The position numbers and the translations under genes are program-made. A stretch of 64,000 bases of DNA from Actinomycetes bacterium (GTDB lineage Bacteria; Actinomycetota; Acidimicrobiia; Acidimicrobiales; Microtrichaceae): positions 219,691 through 283,690 of the forward strand of contig JAAEPF010000033.1 of assembly GCA_024222295.1 (NCBI GenBank). Reading direction: 5' to 3'. Positions 41,664-51,269 of the stretch are shown piece by piece (within the stretch, counting starts at the first letter, position 1; every line of letters starts with the position of its first letter). The notes beneath the pieces are model-generated. The model had not been told where the DNA came from. It saw nothing but the letters and a program-made list of their open reading frames with translations, and searched no databases.

Positions 41664-42970
41664 TCGCCATCCACTACTTCTCGGGTGAGCTTCTCCGCCG
41701 CCCAGTTGCCCACAGTGGAGCCGACCACGGGGCCCTTCTCCGGCCACGGCCGTTCGAGGTCGACCTGGCGGCCCCGCGACAGCACGGCTGCCAGCCGACT
41801 GCGGTCTCCCAGCAACGACACATCCACCGTGGGGTCGCCGTCGACCACGATCACGTCGGCGAGGCAGTCCTCTTCGACGAGACCGAGGCGACCCTCGAGG
41901 CCGAGCGTCAGGGCGTTGGTCGCAGTGGCGCACCGGATCGCCTGGAGCGGATCGAGGTCGAGGTGCTCCACGAACAGCTCCACCTCGCGCGAGTGCCAGT
42001 GGCCGTAGGGGGTGAGCACGAACCCGGACTCGGACCCGCACAACAGCGGTGTGCCGGCGTCGTAGGCCCGGCGCATCATCTCGGCAGTTGCCTGGATCTC
42101 GCCGCGGAATATGTCGACCATGTTGGTGGCCGCTCCGACCTTCGCGCCGTGGTCACACAGGTTGGACAGGAACGTGAACACCGGGCACAACGCGGCGCCC
42201 GATTCCACGACGGCCTCGAGCGCCTCGTCATCCATGAACGACGCGTGGTAGATGATGTCCACCCCCGCCAGCGCGGCGTCACGCGTGGAGCTGGCATTGC
42301 GGCAGTGTGCGGTGACCGGGATGCCGAGGGCATGCGCCGTGTCACACACCGCCTTCATCTCCTCGAGCGACCACACCTGGAGCTCGCCGGAGCGCGTGGG
42401 GATCGAGCCGGTGGCGTGGATCTTGATGATGTCCGCGCCTTGCTTGATCTGGCGGCGGGTCGCCAGGACCATGTCGTCGAGCGTGTGGACGACCTCCGCA
42501 TAGCCGACTTCCCCCTCGTCGGGGATGAGGCGGCCTGCGGTGCCACCCACGGAAGTGAGGAGCGCGGCGACGCCCGTGGTGATGCGGGGACCCTCGATCC
42601 AACCGGCCTCCACCGCGTCACGGATGGACGGGCCGATGCGGAAGATCGTGTCGGGGTCACACACGCCGGTGACTCCGGCCATGAGCAGCTTGGGAAGGTG
42701 GTGAGCGGTGGCGAGCGCGGCCAGCGTGTGGTCCCGGTGGAAGAACAACTCGTCGTTGCTTCGTGGTTCGTCGAAGGTGAGGTGGCAGTGGGCGTCGATC
42801 AGCCCGGGCATCACCGTCTGGCCCGTGGCGTCGATGGTCGTGGCCGAGGCGTCACCCACCCCGACGCCCACCGCTGCGATGCGGTCCCCTTCGATCAGCA
42901 CATCTGCTTGCCTGGGGGCCGATCCCGTGCCGTCCACGACGGTGCCGCCCTGTATCAACAACTTCTCCAT
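41660..42970 (-). CDS. Amidohydrolase/imidazolonepropionase-like metal hydrolase
   Basis: This 436-residue protein begins MEKLLIQGGTVVDGTGSAPR, the small beta domain of cyclic amidohydrolases, followed by DAHCHLTFD (HxH metal site). Lys in DIIKIHATG may be the carboxylated bridging lysine. Histidines in VTAHCRN and IIYHASFM follow. The final acidic residue, usually Asp, is in CGSESGF, where it may be replaced by Ser/Glu. First gene of the operon. It probably opens a cyclic amide or lactone. Confidence 0.88.
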   Translation of the reverse strand: MEKLLIQGGTVVDGTGSAPRQADVLIEGDRIAAVGVGVGDASATTIDATGQTVMPGLIDAHCHLTFDEPRSNDELFFHRDHTLAALATAHHLPKLLMAGVTGVCDPDTIFRIGPSIRDAVEAGWIEGPRITTGVAALLTSVGGTAGRLIPDEGEVGYAEVVHTLDDMVLATRRQIKQGADIIKIHATGSIPTRSGELQVWSLEEMKAVCDTAHALGIPVTAHCRNASSTRDAALAGVDIIYHASFMDDEALEAVVESGAALCPVFTFLSNLCDHGAKVGAATNMVDIFRGEIQATAEMMRRAYDAGTPLLCGSESGFVLTPYGHWHSREVELFVEHLDLDPLQAIRCATATNALTLGLEGRLGLVEEDCLADVIVVDGDPTVDVSLLGDRSRLAAVLSRGRQVDLERPWPEKGPVVGSTVGNWAAEKLTREVVDGE

Positions 42971-43077
42971 GGGTCCCCCTGGAAGCTCCTGGCCGTGATC
43001 CTAACCATGCCGGGGTGAACGGTGTTTATCTGGCCGTGGCCACGCCGGGTGGATCTGCCCAGTGTCTCAGGGTGACA

Positions 43078-43137
43078 ATGGTCACCGGGTGGTCTATGGT
43101 TCTTTACCTGCCGGTCGAGCCGCAAGGTTCCCGGTAG
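43078..43137 (+). CDS. Putative 19-codon leader peptide
   Basis: ATG 43078 begins a 19-residue frame, MVTGWSMVLYLPVEPQGSR, ending in TAG at 43135-43137. AGGGTGA 5 nt upstream is a plausible ribosome site. The inverted repeat GGTGAC-AATG-GTCACC brackets the start codon. The stop codon lies in a CCCGG-TAG-CCGGG hairpin, followed by a large terminator-like stem, then the dehydrogenase-like gene. It is too short to support strongly by itself; the arrangement is the evidence. Confidence 0.35.
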   Translation: MVTGWSMVLYLPVEPQGSR

Positions 43138-43147
43138 CCGGGCAAGG

Positions 43148-43200
43148 GCCCGGTGCGAACGGTTCGGGGGGTTCGTTCGCACCGGGCCTCCGGCATTTTT
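43148..43200 (+). terminator. Terminator-like stem-loop in leader (possible attenuator)
   Basis: GCCCGGTGCGAAC pairs perfectly with GTTCGCACCGGGC (13 bp, 14-nt loop), and ATTTTT ends the interval. The 5' arm can alternatively pair with CCGGGC just upstream, which would disrupt the terminator. It lies 43 nt before the GTG of the dehydrogenase-like gene, so it should act on that gene rather than end an earlier one. Confidence 0.5.
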
Positions 43201-43242
43201 CGGGCGACGTGGCCGCGGCCGCCCGGATGGCAGACTGGCTCC

Positions 43243-44100
43243 GTGAGCGATCCGTCTGTGCAGCGACTCGAATCGACGAACGCCTTCGTGGTGCGCGACC
43301 TCCCCGGTGCGGCGAGCGCAGACGGGATCGTGCGCTGTGCGAAGAAGGTCCTCGTCGACTCGACACGATGGCTGGCCAGGTCGCGGACATACAGCTGGGC
43401 GCTGCTCGGCCAGCAGGTCTCGGGCGCGTCAGCCGCGGTCAACGCCGTCGGCGACGACCGTGCCGACGCGCTAAGCGCGTTCTGCACCGAGCTGGCCCCC
43501 GCCGTCGAGGCAGGCGAGCTCAGCCTCGCAGCCGGCAAGGGGGTCGATGAGGCGGACCTGGCTGCTCTGGGCGGCGTCGTGACATCCGATGCCGCAGCGT
43601 TCGCTGCCGGAGTGACCGCGGCTGCAGGCGCCGTGCGGTCGTTGCAGGGAGCGACGGTCGCGGTGGAGTTCGACGGCGGAGCGGGCAACGAGTTGCGGTC
43701 CGCTCTGGAGGCGGCAGGAGCCGAGGTGGTGGCCGACGGGTCCGACGCCCTCCATGCCGATGCCGACGTGCTGCTGTACGGCTCGAAGGCGGCCCTCATC
43801 AACCACGACACCGTGGAGGCGATCAGTGCGAACGTACTAGTGCCCACCGGCAACCTCGCGCTCACCCCGCGGGCACTCGCCGTTGCCGGCCGCGCCGGCA
43901 AGACCGTGATGGCCGACTTCCTCAGCACCGCGGGTTCCCTCGCCGCCCGCCACGACATGGAGCCGGCCGGCACCATCGGCGATCTGGCGGCCCGGTCACT
44001 CAGCCACGACGACGGACCGGTGCTGGGCGCATGCGCCATGGCCGAGGAGTACCTGTCGGGCTGGACCGCCGAGTTGCCGTTCGGGCGCCCGATCGGGTGA
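43243..44100 (+). CDS. Degenerate Glu/Leu/Phe/Val-dehydrogenase-like protein
   Basis: This 285-residue protein starts at GTG 43243 (VSDPSVQRLESTNAFV). The C-terminal half follows the order of the NAD-binding domain of amino acid dehydrogenases: ATVAVEFDGGAGNELRSALE, LHADADVLLYGSKAALI, NVLVPTGNLALTPRALAVAG and KTVMADFLSTAGSLAA. The last parts correspond to the family ANxPxTPEA and PDxLxNAGG motifs. The usual Lys-rich catalytic domain is not recognisable. It may be a pseudo-enzyme or a divergent dehydrogenase. A putative attenuator precedes it. Confidence 0.5.
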   Translation: MSDPSVQRLESTNAFVVRDLPGAASADGIVRCAKKVLVDSTRWLARSRTYSWALLGQQVSGASAAVNAVGDDRADALSAFCTELAPAVEAGELSLAAGKGVDEADLAALGGVVTSDAAAFAAGVTAAAGAVRSLQGATVAVEFDGGAGNELRSALEAAGAEVVADGSDALHADADVLLYGSKAALINHDTVEAISANVLVPTGNLALTPRALAVAGRAGKTVMADFLSTAGSLAARHDMEPAGTIGDLAARSLSHDDGPVLGACAMAEEYLSGWTAELPFGRPIG

Positions 44101-44110
44101 CCACGCATCG

Positions 44111-45070
44111 ATGACCACGGACCGTTCCACCCTCGTCAAGTTCGCATGGCTGTCGGTATCGGCCGCCGTGGTGACGATGGTGATCAAGTTCGTCGCCTAT
44201 TCGCTAACCGACTCGATCGGCCTGCTGTCCGACGCGCTCGAGTCATCGGTGAACCTGGTCGCCGCGATCGGCGCCGTGGTGGCGCTGTCGCTGGCGGCCC
44301 GTCCGGCCGACGAGGACCACGAGTACGGACACGCCAAGGCGGAGTACTTCTCCTCGCTCGCAGAGGGTCTCATGATCATGCTCGCCGCAGCCACCATCGC
44401 GTGGGCGGCGATCGACAGGCTGCTGCACCCACAGGAGCTCGAGAAGCTGGGCATCGGCATCGCCATCGCGGTCGTCGCATCACTCATCAACCTCGGCGTC
44501 GCCCTGGTGCTGTTGAGGGTCGGCCGCCGGGAACGCTCGATCGCACTGGAGGGCGACAGCAAGCACCTGATGACCGACGTGTGGACCACCGCCGGGGTTG
44601 TGGTCGCGGTCGCGCTGGTGGGCATCACCGGCATCGAATGGCTCGACCCCGTGATCGGCCTCGCGGTCGCCGCGAACATCATCATCGCCGGACTACGACT
44701 CGTCGCCCGGTCGTCGCGGGGCCTCATGGACTCGGCAATCCCGCCCGATGAGCGCTCACTGCTCGACGAGGTGCTCGAGTCGTACACGAGCGCCCAGACC
44801 CAGTTCCACGGCGTGCGCACCCGCCAGGCCGGCTACCGCTCCTTCATGTCCGTGCACGTCCTGGTGCCCGGCAGCTGGTCCGTTCAGCGCTCACACGACC
44901 TCGTGGAGCGCATCGAGGCCGACTTGCGCGACCAGGTCCCGTTCCTGACCGTGGACACCCATGTGGAACCGCTCGAGGATCCACGGTCGTTCGCGGACGA
45001 GGAACTCGACCGCCGTGGAGTGCCTCCCTCCGCTCGGCCCATGGGGCCCGAAGCTGACAAACTCCGGTGA
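44111..45070 (+). CDS. Cation diffusion facilitator (CDF) family transporter
   Basis: This 319-residue protein has about six transmembrane helices and the CDF sites: SDALESSVNLVAAIGAV in helix 2 and HLMTDVWTTAGVVVAV in helix 5, the latter giving the HxxxD metal pair. The first site reads D-xxx-S rather than D-xxx-D. A soluble C-terminal domain (FHGVRTRQAGYRSFMSVHVL) follows. It should export zinc, cobalt or iron by proton exchange. Its stop overlaps the LLM gene start. Confidence 0.9.
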   Translation: MTTDRSTLVKFAWLSVSAAVVTMVIKFVAYSLTDSIGLLSDALESSVNLVAAIGAVVALSLAARPADEDHEYGHAKAEYFSSLAEGLMIMLAAATIAWAAIDRLLHPQELEKLGIGIAIAVVASLINLGVALVLLRVGRRERSIALEGDSKHLMTDVWTTAGVVVAVALVGITGIEWLDPVIGLAVAANIIIAGLRLVARSSRGLMDSAIPPDERSLLDEVLESYTSAQTQFHGVRTRQAGYRSFMSVHVLVPGSWSVQRSHDLVERIEADLRDQVPFLTVDTHVEPLEDPRSFADEELDRRGVPPSARPMGPEADKLR

Positions 45071-46245
45071 TGGACTGGCCCCTCCGATGCGGCGTCTTCA
45101 TGGCGCCCTTCCACCCCGTCAAGCAGAACCCCACCCTTGCCCTCGAGCGTGACCTGGAGCTGGTACAGCACCTCGACCGGCTGGGGTTCCACGAGGCCTG
45201 GATCGGCGAGCACCACTCCGGCGGATACGAGATCATCGCGTCGCCGGAACTGTTCATCGCAACCGCGGCGGAGCGCACCCGCCACATCCGCCTCGGCACC
45301 GGCGTGGTGTCACTCCCCTACCACCATCCCTTCATGGTGGCCCAGCGCATCGTGCAGCTCGACCACCTCACACGTGGACGGGTGATGCTCGGCGTGGGGC
45401 CGGGCGCGCTTCCATCGGATGCCGCGATGCTCGGCATCGACCCCGCCGTGCAGCGCCACCGCATGGAGGAGGCCCTCGAGGTCATCCTCACGCTGCTTCG
45501 CACCGACGAGCCGGTGACGCATGAGAGCGAGTGGTTCACCATGCGCGACGCCCGGCTGCAGCTGCGCCCCTACACCGAACCGCACCCCGAGGTGGCGGTC
45601 GCCGCGATGATCTCACCGTCCGGACCCAGGGCCGCCGGCCGGTTCGGCTGCTCACTGTTGTCCATCGGTGCGAGCCAGCGCGCCGGCATCGACATGCTGT
45701 CGTCCAACTGGGGGGTGATGGAGCAGCGCTCGGAGCAGTTCAGCCAGCGGGCCGAGCGACGCGACTGGCGACTGGTGAGTCTCATGCACCTCGCCGAGAC
45801 GCGCGAGCAGGCCTATGACGACGTGCGGTTCGGACTGGACGACTATGCGCACTACTTCCGCGACGTCGCCGCGCTGCCGATCTTCCCCGATGCGCCCACC
45901 GACGAGCTGGCCGATGTGCTCAACAACAGCGGAGGCGGAGTCATCGGCACTCCCGAGGACGCCATCGCCCTGATCGAAGAGCTCATCGAGCAGTCCGATG
46001 GCGGGTTCGGCACGATCCTGCTGCAGGCCCACGAGTGGGCCGACACCGCTGCCACCCACAAGAGCTTCGAGCTGTTCGCCCGCTACGTGCTGCCGCACTT
46101 CGACGGGCGTACCGCCAGCACCGCCGCCTCCAAGCAGTGGGTGATCGACAACCGCTCCGAGCAGATGGGTGCGGCCATGAACGCAATCGGCGCCGCCATC
46201 AACGAGCACAGCGCCGATTCAGACAGCGCCGAGGTGAGCCAGTGA
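45070..46245 (+). CDS. LLM-class flavin-dependent oxidoreductase
   Basis: This 391-residue luciferase-like monooxygenase has [53 protein letters not shown] and [20 protein letters not shown]. It resembles limonene/alkanal monooxygenase-type enzymes. The substrate is unknown. ATG 45070 overlaps the CDF stop (TGATG); GTG 45067 is an equal alternative. The stop overlaps gcvP by 4 nt, which puts an LLM enzyme in the gcvP transcript. Confidence 0.85.
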   Translation: MDWPLRCGVFMAPFHPVKQNPTLALERDLELVQHLDRLGFHEAWIGEHHSGGYEIIASPELFIATAAERTRHIRLGTGVVSLPYHHPFMVAQRIVQLDHLTRGRVMLGVGPGALPSDAAMLGIDPAVQRHRMEEALEVILTLLRTDEPVTHESEWFTMRDARLQLRPYTEPHPEVAVAAMISPSGPRAAGRFGCSLLSIGASQRAGIDMLSSNWGVMEQRSEQFSQRAERRDWRLVSLMHLAETREQAYDDVRFGLDDYAHYFRDVAALPIFPDAPTDELADVLNNSGGGVIGTPEDAIALIEELIEQSDGGFGTILLQAHEWADTAATHKSFELFARYVLPHFDGRTASTAASKQWVIDNRSEQMGAAMNAIGAAINEHSADSDSAEVSQ

Positions 46246-49136
46246 ACGATTCCGCAGACAACGCCTTCGCCCAGCGCCACATCGGCCCTGACCAGGCCGA
46301 GGTCGCCACGATGCTCGAAGCGGTCGGCCATTCCTCCATGGGGTCGCTGCTGGATGCCCTCGTGCCCGACTCGATCCGCACCTCCGACCCGCTCCGAATC
46401 GACGAAGTGGTCAAGGGAGCCGGCTCGGGCAGCGAGGCCGCGGTCCTCGCACGGCTCGAGGAACTCGCTGCGGCCAACACCGTTGCCACGAGCCTCATCG
46501 GGTGCGGCTGGAACGACACGGTGACCCCGCCGGTGATCCTGCGCAACATGATCGAGAACCCCGGTTGGTACACGGCCTACACGCCGTACCAACCGGAGAT
46601 CTCCCAGGGCCGCCTAGAGATGCTGCTCAACTTCCAGACGCTCGTGGCGGACCTGTGCGGCATGGACATCGCCAACTCCTCGATGCTCGATGAGGCCACC
46701 GCCGCTGCGGAGGCGATGACGCTCGCGCGGCGCCAGTCGAAGGTCGACGGCAATGTGTTCTGGGTCGACTCCGACTGCCATCCCCAGGTGCTCGACGTGG
46801 TCGTGGGCCGGGCGGCACCACTCGGCATCGACATACGCACCTTCGATCCCCGTGGCGACGACCCGTTCCCACCCGACGCGTTCGGGGTGCTGCTGGCGCA
46901 CCCGGGGAGCTCGGGCGCGGTACGTGACCACCGTCCGCGCGCCGCGGCCGCGAGCGACTCCGGCGCAGTCGTGTGCGTCACCACCGACCTGCTCGCCCTC
47001 ACCGTGCTCGAGCCACCCGGGTCATGGGGCGCGGACGTCGTCGTCGGCTCCGCCCAGCGCTTCGGGGTGCCTCTTGGCTACGGAGGTCCGCATGCCGGCT
47101 TCATGGCCGTGTCCGACCGGGCCCGCCGCGCCCTGCCCGGCAGGTTGGTGGGAGTGTCGGTCGACAGCTCCGGATCGCCGGCGTTCCGCCTCGCCCTCCA
47201 GACGCGCGAACAACACATCAGGCGAGAGAAGGCGACGTCCAACATATGTACCGCGCAGGTGCTGCTGGCCAACGTCGCGGCCGCATATGCCGTCTACCAC
47301 GGCCCAGAGGGCCTGACAGCTATCGCACAGCGGGTCAACGGCCACGCATCCGAACTTGCTGCATCGCTGGCCGGCGCGGGCCACGAGGTGCTCAACGACA
47401 CGTTCTTCGACACCCTCGCGGTGTCCGTTCCCGGACATGGCTCCGAAGTGGTGGCGGCGGCACAGGCCGCAGGCCTGCTGTTGCGCCTCGTCGACCACGA
47501 CACGGTCGGTGTGTCGCTCGATGAGACCTCCTCCACGGCGACGGTGGAGGCGGTGCTCAAGGCCTTCTCGGGAGTGCCCTCGGGCGAGCCGCGCCGCGCA
47601 CCCAGCGGACTGCCCAAGGACCAGGAGCGGGTCTCCACCTTCTGTGAACACCCGACGTTCCATGCCCACCGTTCCGAAACCGAGATGATGCGGTACCTGC
47701 GCAAGCTCGCCGACGCGGACCTCGCCCTCGACCGCACGATGATCCCGCTCGGGTCGTGCACGATGAAGCTCAACGCGGCGGTCGAGATGATGCCGGTCAC
47801 GTGGCCGGAGTACTCGGGCATCCATCCATTCGCACCGCCGGCGCATGCCGCCGGCTACCTCGAGATGATCTCCGAGCTCGAGGCCGCACTCTGTGCCATG
47901 ACCGGCTATGACGCAGTCTCACTGCAACCCAACGCCGGGTCACAGGGCGAGCTGGCCGGACTGCTGGCCATCTCGGCGTACCACGCGTCGCGTGGCGAGC
48001 CCGACCGCGACGTCTGCCTGATCCCTTCTTCCGCGCACGGCACCAATGCCGCCAGCGCCGTCATGGCCGGCATGCGGGTGGTCGTGGTGGACACAGACGA
48101 GTCCGGCAACGTCGACATGGCCGACCTTCGGGCCCGCGCCGAGGAGCATGGCGATCGCCTGGCGGCCGCCATGGTGACCTATCCCTCGACCCACGGCGTG
48201 TTCGAGGAGGGCATCACCGAGCTGTGCCGCATCATTCATGAGAATGGCGGTCAGGTCTACGTCGACGGGGCCAACCTCAATGCGCTCGTGGGCGTGGCCA
48301 AGCCCGGCTGGTTCGGCGCCGACGTGAGCCACCTCAACCTGCACAAGACCTTCTGCATCCCCCACGGCGGCGGCGGCCCGGGCGTCGGGCCGGTTGCGGC
48401 CATGGCACACCTGGCACCGTTCCTGCCGGGGCACCGCTTCTCACCCCGCGAGCAAGAGCGCGACGTGTCCACCGTCGATGGCCCGGGCAACCGCCCCACG
48501 ATCTCTGCTGCACCGTTCGGTTCCGCGGGAATCCTGCCGATCTCGTGGGCGTACATAGCGCTGATGGGCGACGCCCTCACCGAGGCCACTGCAGTGGCGA
48601 TCCTGTCGGCCAACTACATCGCGGCACGCCTCGGGTCCCACTACCCGGTGCTCTACTCCGGCAGCCACGGGCTGGTCGCGCACGAGTGCATCCTCGACTT
48701 GCGCGAGATCGCATCCAGCACCGGCGTCAGCGCAGAGGACGTCGCCAAGCGACTGATCGACTACGGCTTCCACGCCCCTACCCTCTCCTTCCCGGTGGCG
48801 GGCACCCTGATGGTGGAGCCCACCGAGTCGGAGTCGCTCGGTGAGATCGACCGGTTCTGCGACGCGATGATCGCCATCCGCGCCGAGATCGACCGTGTCG
48901 GCAACGGCACGTGGCCCACCGATGACAACCCCCTGGCCAACGCACCACACACCGCCGAAGTGGTGGGCGCTGACTCGTGGGAGCACACCTACGAGCGCAG
49001 CACCGCCGCCTGGCCTGTGGCAGCAACCGCCACCGGGCCCGCGAAGTACTGGCCTCCGGTGAGCCGCATCGACGGAGGCTACGGTGACCGCAACCTGGTG
49101 TGCTCCTGCCCGCCCCCGGAGGACTTCGCGAGCTGA
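46242..49136 (+). CDS. gcvP: Glycine dehydrogenase (decarboxylating), P-protein
   Basis: GTG 46242 starts a 964-residue protein, the expected length of a fused P-protein. It has [17 protein letters not shown] at the start, [20 protein letters not shown], and the PLP lysine in [20 protein letters not shown]. The C-terminal half includes [20 protein letters not shown]. It decarboxylates glycine and hands the aminomethyl group to GcvH. gcvT and gcvH are on the opposite strand downstream. The frame is open upstream, but that part overlaps the LLM gene. Confidence 0.96.
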   Translation: MNDSADNAFAQRHIGPDQAEVATMLEAVGHSSMGSLLDALVPDSIRTSDPLRIDEVVKGAGSGSEAAVLARLEELAAANTVATSLIGCGWNDTVTPPVILRNMIENPGWYTAYTPYQPEISQGRLEMLLNFQTLVADLCGMDIANSSMLDEATAAAEAMTLARRQSKVDGNVFWVDSDCHPQVLDVVVGRAAPLGIDIRTFDPRGDDPFPPDAFGVLLAHPGSSGAVRDHRPRAAAASDSGAVVCVTTDLLALTVLEPPGSWGADVVVGSAQRFGVPLGYGGPHAGFMAVSDRARRALPGRLVGVSVDSSGSPAFRLALQTREQHIRREKATSNICTAQVLLANVAAAYAVYHGPEGLTAIAQRVNGHASELAASLAGAGHEVLNDTFFDTLAVSVPGHGSEVVAAAQAAGLLLRLVDHDTVGVSLDETSSTATVEAVLKAFSGVPSGEPRRAPSGLPKDQERVSTFCEHPTFHAHRSETEMMRYLRKLADADLALDRTMIPLGSCTMKLNAAVEMMPVTWPEYSGIHPFAPPAHAAGYLEMISELEAALCAMTGYDAVSLQPNAGSQGELAGLLAISAYHASRGEPDRDVCLIPSSAHGTNAASAVMAGMRVVVVDTDESGNVDMADLRARAEEHGDRLAAAMVTYPSTHGVFEEGITELCRIIHENGGQVYVDGANLNALVGVAKPGWFGADVSHLNLHKTFCIPHGGGGPGVGPVAAMAHLAPFLPGHRFSPREQERDVSTVDGPGNRPTISAAPFGSAGILPISWAYIALMGDALTEATAVAILSANYIAARLGSHYPVLYSGSHGLVAHECILDLREIASSTGVSAEDVAKRLIDYGFHAPTLSFPVAGTLMVEPTESESLGEIDRFCDAMIAIRAEIDRVGNGTWPTDDNPLANAPHTAEVVGADSWEHTYERSTAAWPVAATATGPAKYWPPVSRIDGGYGDRNLVCSCPPPEDFAS

Positions 49137-49148
49137 ACGCGCCGGAGC

Positions 49149-50213
49149 TCAGCCGCTGAAGAACGGCATCTCGACCACCTCGGCGACCAATTCGGTGCCA
49201 CGGGCGTCGACGCCGACGGTGTCGCCCACGACCACATCGGGGCTGACCAGGGCCATGGCGATGCCGCATCCGAGCATCGGGCTGAAGTTGCCCGAGGTCA
49301 CCCGTCCGACCACCTTGCCACCGGCCATTACCTGCTGGTCCGTACGGGGCGGACGCCGCCCCTGCACCTTCAGCCCGCGCAGTACCGGGTCCACCCCGGC
49401 CTCGCGTTGGGCCAGCAGGGCTTCGCGGCCCGGGAACCCGCCCTTGTCCCACGCCACCACCCAGCCGAGGCCAGCGTTGAGCGGTGTGATCCCCTCACCC
49501 AGCTCATGGCCGTGCAGCGGCAGCCCCGCCTCGAGGCGCAGCGTGTCGCGGGCGCCGAGACCGGCTGGCTGTATCCCCGCGGCCAGCACGGCGTCCCAGA
49601 AGTCCCCGGCCGCAGCGGCGGGGATGGCGCACTCGACTCCATCGGATCCGGTGTAGCCGGTTCCCGCCACGGTGCAGCGGTGGCCATTCCACTCGAACTC
49701 CTGCACCCGGAACCGCCCCACCGAAGAGGCCGACTCGCTGACGGTCGCCAGCTTCTGGCGCGCCTGTGGGCCCTGCACCGCGATGACGGCCCTCTCGGCG
49801 GTGGTATCACGGACGTCCACGCGACCCGGCGCAGCGCCGGTGATGGCCCCCACCACACGGTCCGTGTTGGAGGCGTTGGGCATCACGTCGAACGCCTCGT
49901 CATCGATCCACCACACGATGATGTCGTCGAGCACCGAGCCGTCGGCGGCCAGCAGGTGTGTGTACTGCGCCCGCCCGGGTGTGACCTTCTGGAGGTCGTT
50001 GGTGAGCGTCCCCTGCAACGCCGCGAGCGCCCCCTGGCCTTCCACGCGCACGGTGCCGAGGTGGCTCACGTCGAACGCCACCGCTCCTTCGCGGCACGCC
50101 CGGTGCTCTTCGAGGGTGCCGGCGGGGTACGACAACGGCATCTCCCAGCCCCCGAACGGGACCATCTTCGCTTCGAGGGCCCTGTGGCGGTCGTCGAGTG
50201 GGGAGGAACGCAC
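49149..50213 (-). CDS. gcvT: Aminomethyltransferase, glycine cleavage T-protein
   Basis: This 354-residue protein begins VRSSPLDDRHRALEAKMVPF then GGWEMPLSYPAGTLEEHRAC. FDVSHLGTVRVEG and the folate site region GYTGSDGVECAIP follow, then LRLEAGLPLHGHELGEGITP. It transfers the C1 unit from GcvH to tetrahydrofolate. The GTG start at 50213 is 6 nt after the MerR stop. It converges with gcvP, 12 nt apart, so the two system parts are transcribed toward each other. Confidence 0.95.
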   Translation of the reverse strand: MRSSPLDDRHRALEAKMVPFGGWEMPLSYPAGTLEEHRACREGAVAFDVSHLGTVRVEGQGALAALQGTLTNDLQKVTPGRAQYTHLLAADGSVLDDIIVWWIDDEAFDVMPNASNTDRVVGAITGAAPGRVDVRDTTAERAVIAVQGPQARQKLATVSESASSVGRFRVQEFEWNGHRCTVAGTGYTGSDGVECAIPAAAAGDFWDAVLAAGIQPAGLGARDTLRLEAGLPLHGHELGEGITPLNAGLGWVVAWDKGGFPGREALLAQREAGVDPVLRGLKVQGRRPPRTDQQVMAGGKVVGRVTSGNFSPMLGCGIAMALVSPDVVVGDTVGVDARGTELVAEVVEMPFFSG

Positions 50214-50218
50214 CCGGC

Positions 50219-50677
50219 TCAGACCGCGGAGGCCGACGAGGAGGCTTCCCCGCCCGGACGCAGCTCGACGATTGCGGCATCGAGGTCGTCCTTCACGCCA
50301 CCGAGCGCGAGCACGTTGAATACACCCTGGCCCGCGTTGAGGACGTCGATCAGTTCGTCGCCGGAGGCGACCACGACAGAGTTCTTTCCGTTGATCACCA
50401 GGTTGGCGGTGGCGATGTCCTCGCCCAGCTGCTCACGCAGGTAGGCGAACACATCGCGCACTGATTCGAGCTTCAGACCAGAGTCGAGGAGTTGCTTGAT
50501 GACCTTGAGTTCGAGCAGGTCGCGGTAGGAGTAGCGCCGACGGGTGCCGGAGCCCTTGGCGTCGGCCAGCGAAGGACGCACCAGGTCGGTGCGCGCCCAG
50601 TAGTCGAGCTGCCGGTAGCTGATGCCGACCACCTCGGCCGTCTTGCGGCCGCTGAATCCCTCTTCGAAAGTTTCCAC
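50219..50677 (-). CDS. MerR-family regulator (Rv1830-like)
   Basis: GTG 50677 begins a 152-residue protein with a MerR helix-turn-helix: KTAEVVGISYRQLDYWARTD, LVRPSLADAKGSGTRRRYSY and the coiled-coil LLELKVIKQLLDSGLKLESV. No cysteine metal site is present. In M. tuberculosis the equivalent gene, Rv1830, lies next to the bfn-type gene Rv1829 in the same block. The ligand is unknown. Confidence 0.88.
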   Translation of the reverse strand: METFEEGFSGRKTAEVVGISYRQLDYWARTDLVRPSLADAKGSGTRRRYSYRDLLELKVIKQLLDSGLKLESVRDVFAYLREQLGEDIATANLVINGKNSVVVASGDELIDVLNAGQGVFNVLALGGVKDDLDAAIVELRPGGEASSSASAV

Positions 50678-50759
50678 GGCCGACCAAACTACCGTGGTGT
50701 AGCGCACATCGGGTGGATTTCCGCGCGACCGCACTCCCCCGGCGTCGCGAGGCCCCGGA

Positions 50760-51260
50760 TCAGCTGGCGAAGTCTTCCGGGGACACGTTCTGGATGAACT
50801 CCCGGAACTCCTCCACCACCTCGTCGGGCGACTCGTCCTCGGCCTCCTCGGTGTAGCCGGCCTCGTCGAGGAGTTCCTCTGTGGCGTAGACCGGAGATCC
50901 CGTGCGCACGGCCAGCGCCACGGCGTCCGAGGGGCGGGCGGAAACCACCATCGGCGGATCACCCTCCTCGGCGTCGGGCTGCACCACGTGCAGGTCGGCG
51001 TAGAAGGTCGTGTCACGCAGCTCGGTGATCACCACTCGCTCCAGCGATGCCCCGAGGTTGTCGAGCAGCACGCACGCGAGGTCGTGTGTGAGCGGCCGCG
51101 GTGGCTCAACTCCGTCAAGTGCGAACGCAATCGCAGCTGCTTCCGGACCGCCGATGAATATCGACAGTCGGCGGCGACGCCCCTCGCGCTCCGCGAGCAG
51201 CATCACGGGCGTATTGCTCGGCAACTCGACGCGCACTCCAAGCAGTTCCAGCTCGACCAC
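50760..51260 (-). CDS. Bifunctional nuclease family (DUF151) protein
   Basis: This 166-residue protein has the DUF151 core: ELELLGVRVELPSNTPVMLL, SIFIGGPEAAAIAFALDGVE, RPLTHDLACVLLDNLGASLE and ARPSDAVALAVRTGSPVYA. A C-terminal acidic tail follows. The family has been called bifunctional nuclease in plants, but its bacterial role is unclear. The start is GTG 51260. In Actinobacteria the gene lies between the two MerR genes as here. Confidence 0.9.
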   Translation of the reverse strand: MVELELLGVRVELPSNTPVMLLAEREGRRRRLSIFIGGPEAAAIAFALDGVEPPRPLTHDLACVLLDNLGASLERVVITELRDTTFYADLHVVQPDAEEGDPPMVVSARPSDAVALAVRTGSPVYATEELLDEAGYTEEAEDESPDEVVEEFREFIQNVSPEDFAS

Positions 51261-51269
51261 TGCCAGATC

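Noticed and set aside
50700-51016. Extension of the Rv1830-like MerR frame upstream into the nuclease gene
   Set aside because: The extra residues overlap the bfn gene and look like shadow; GTG 50677 gives the standard MerR start.
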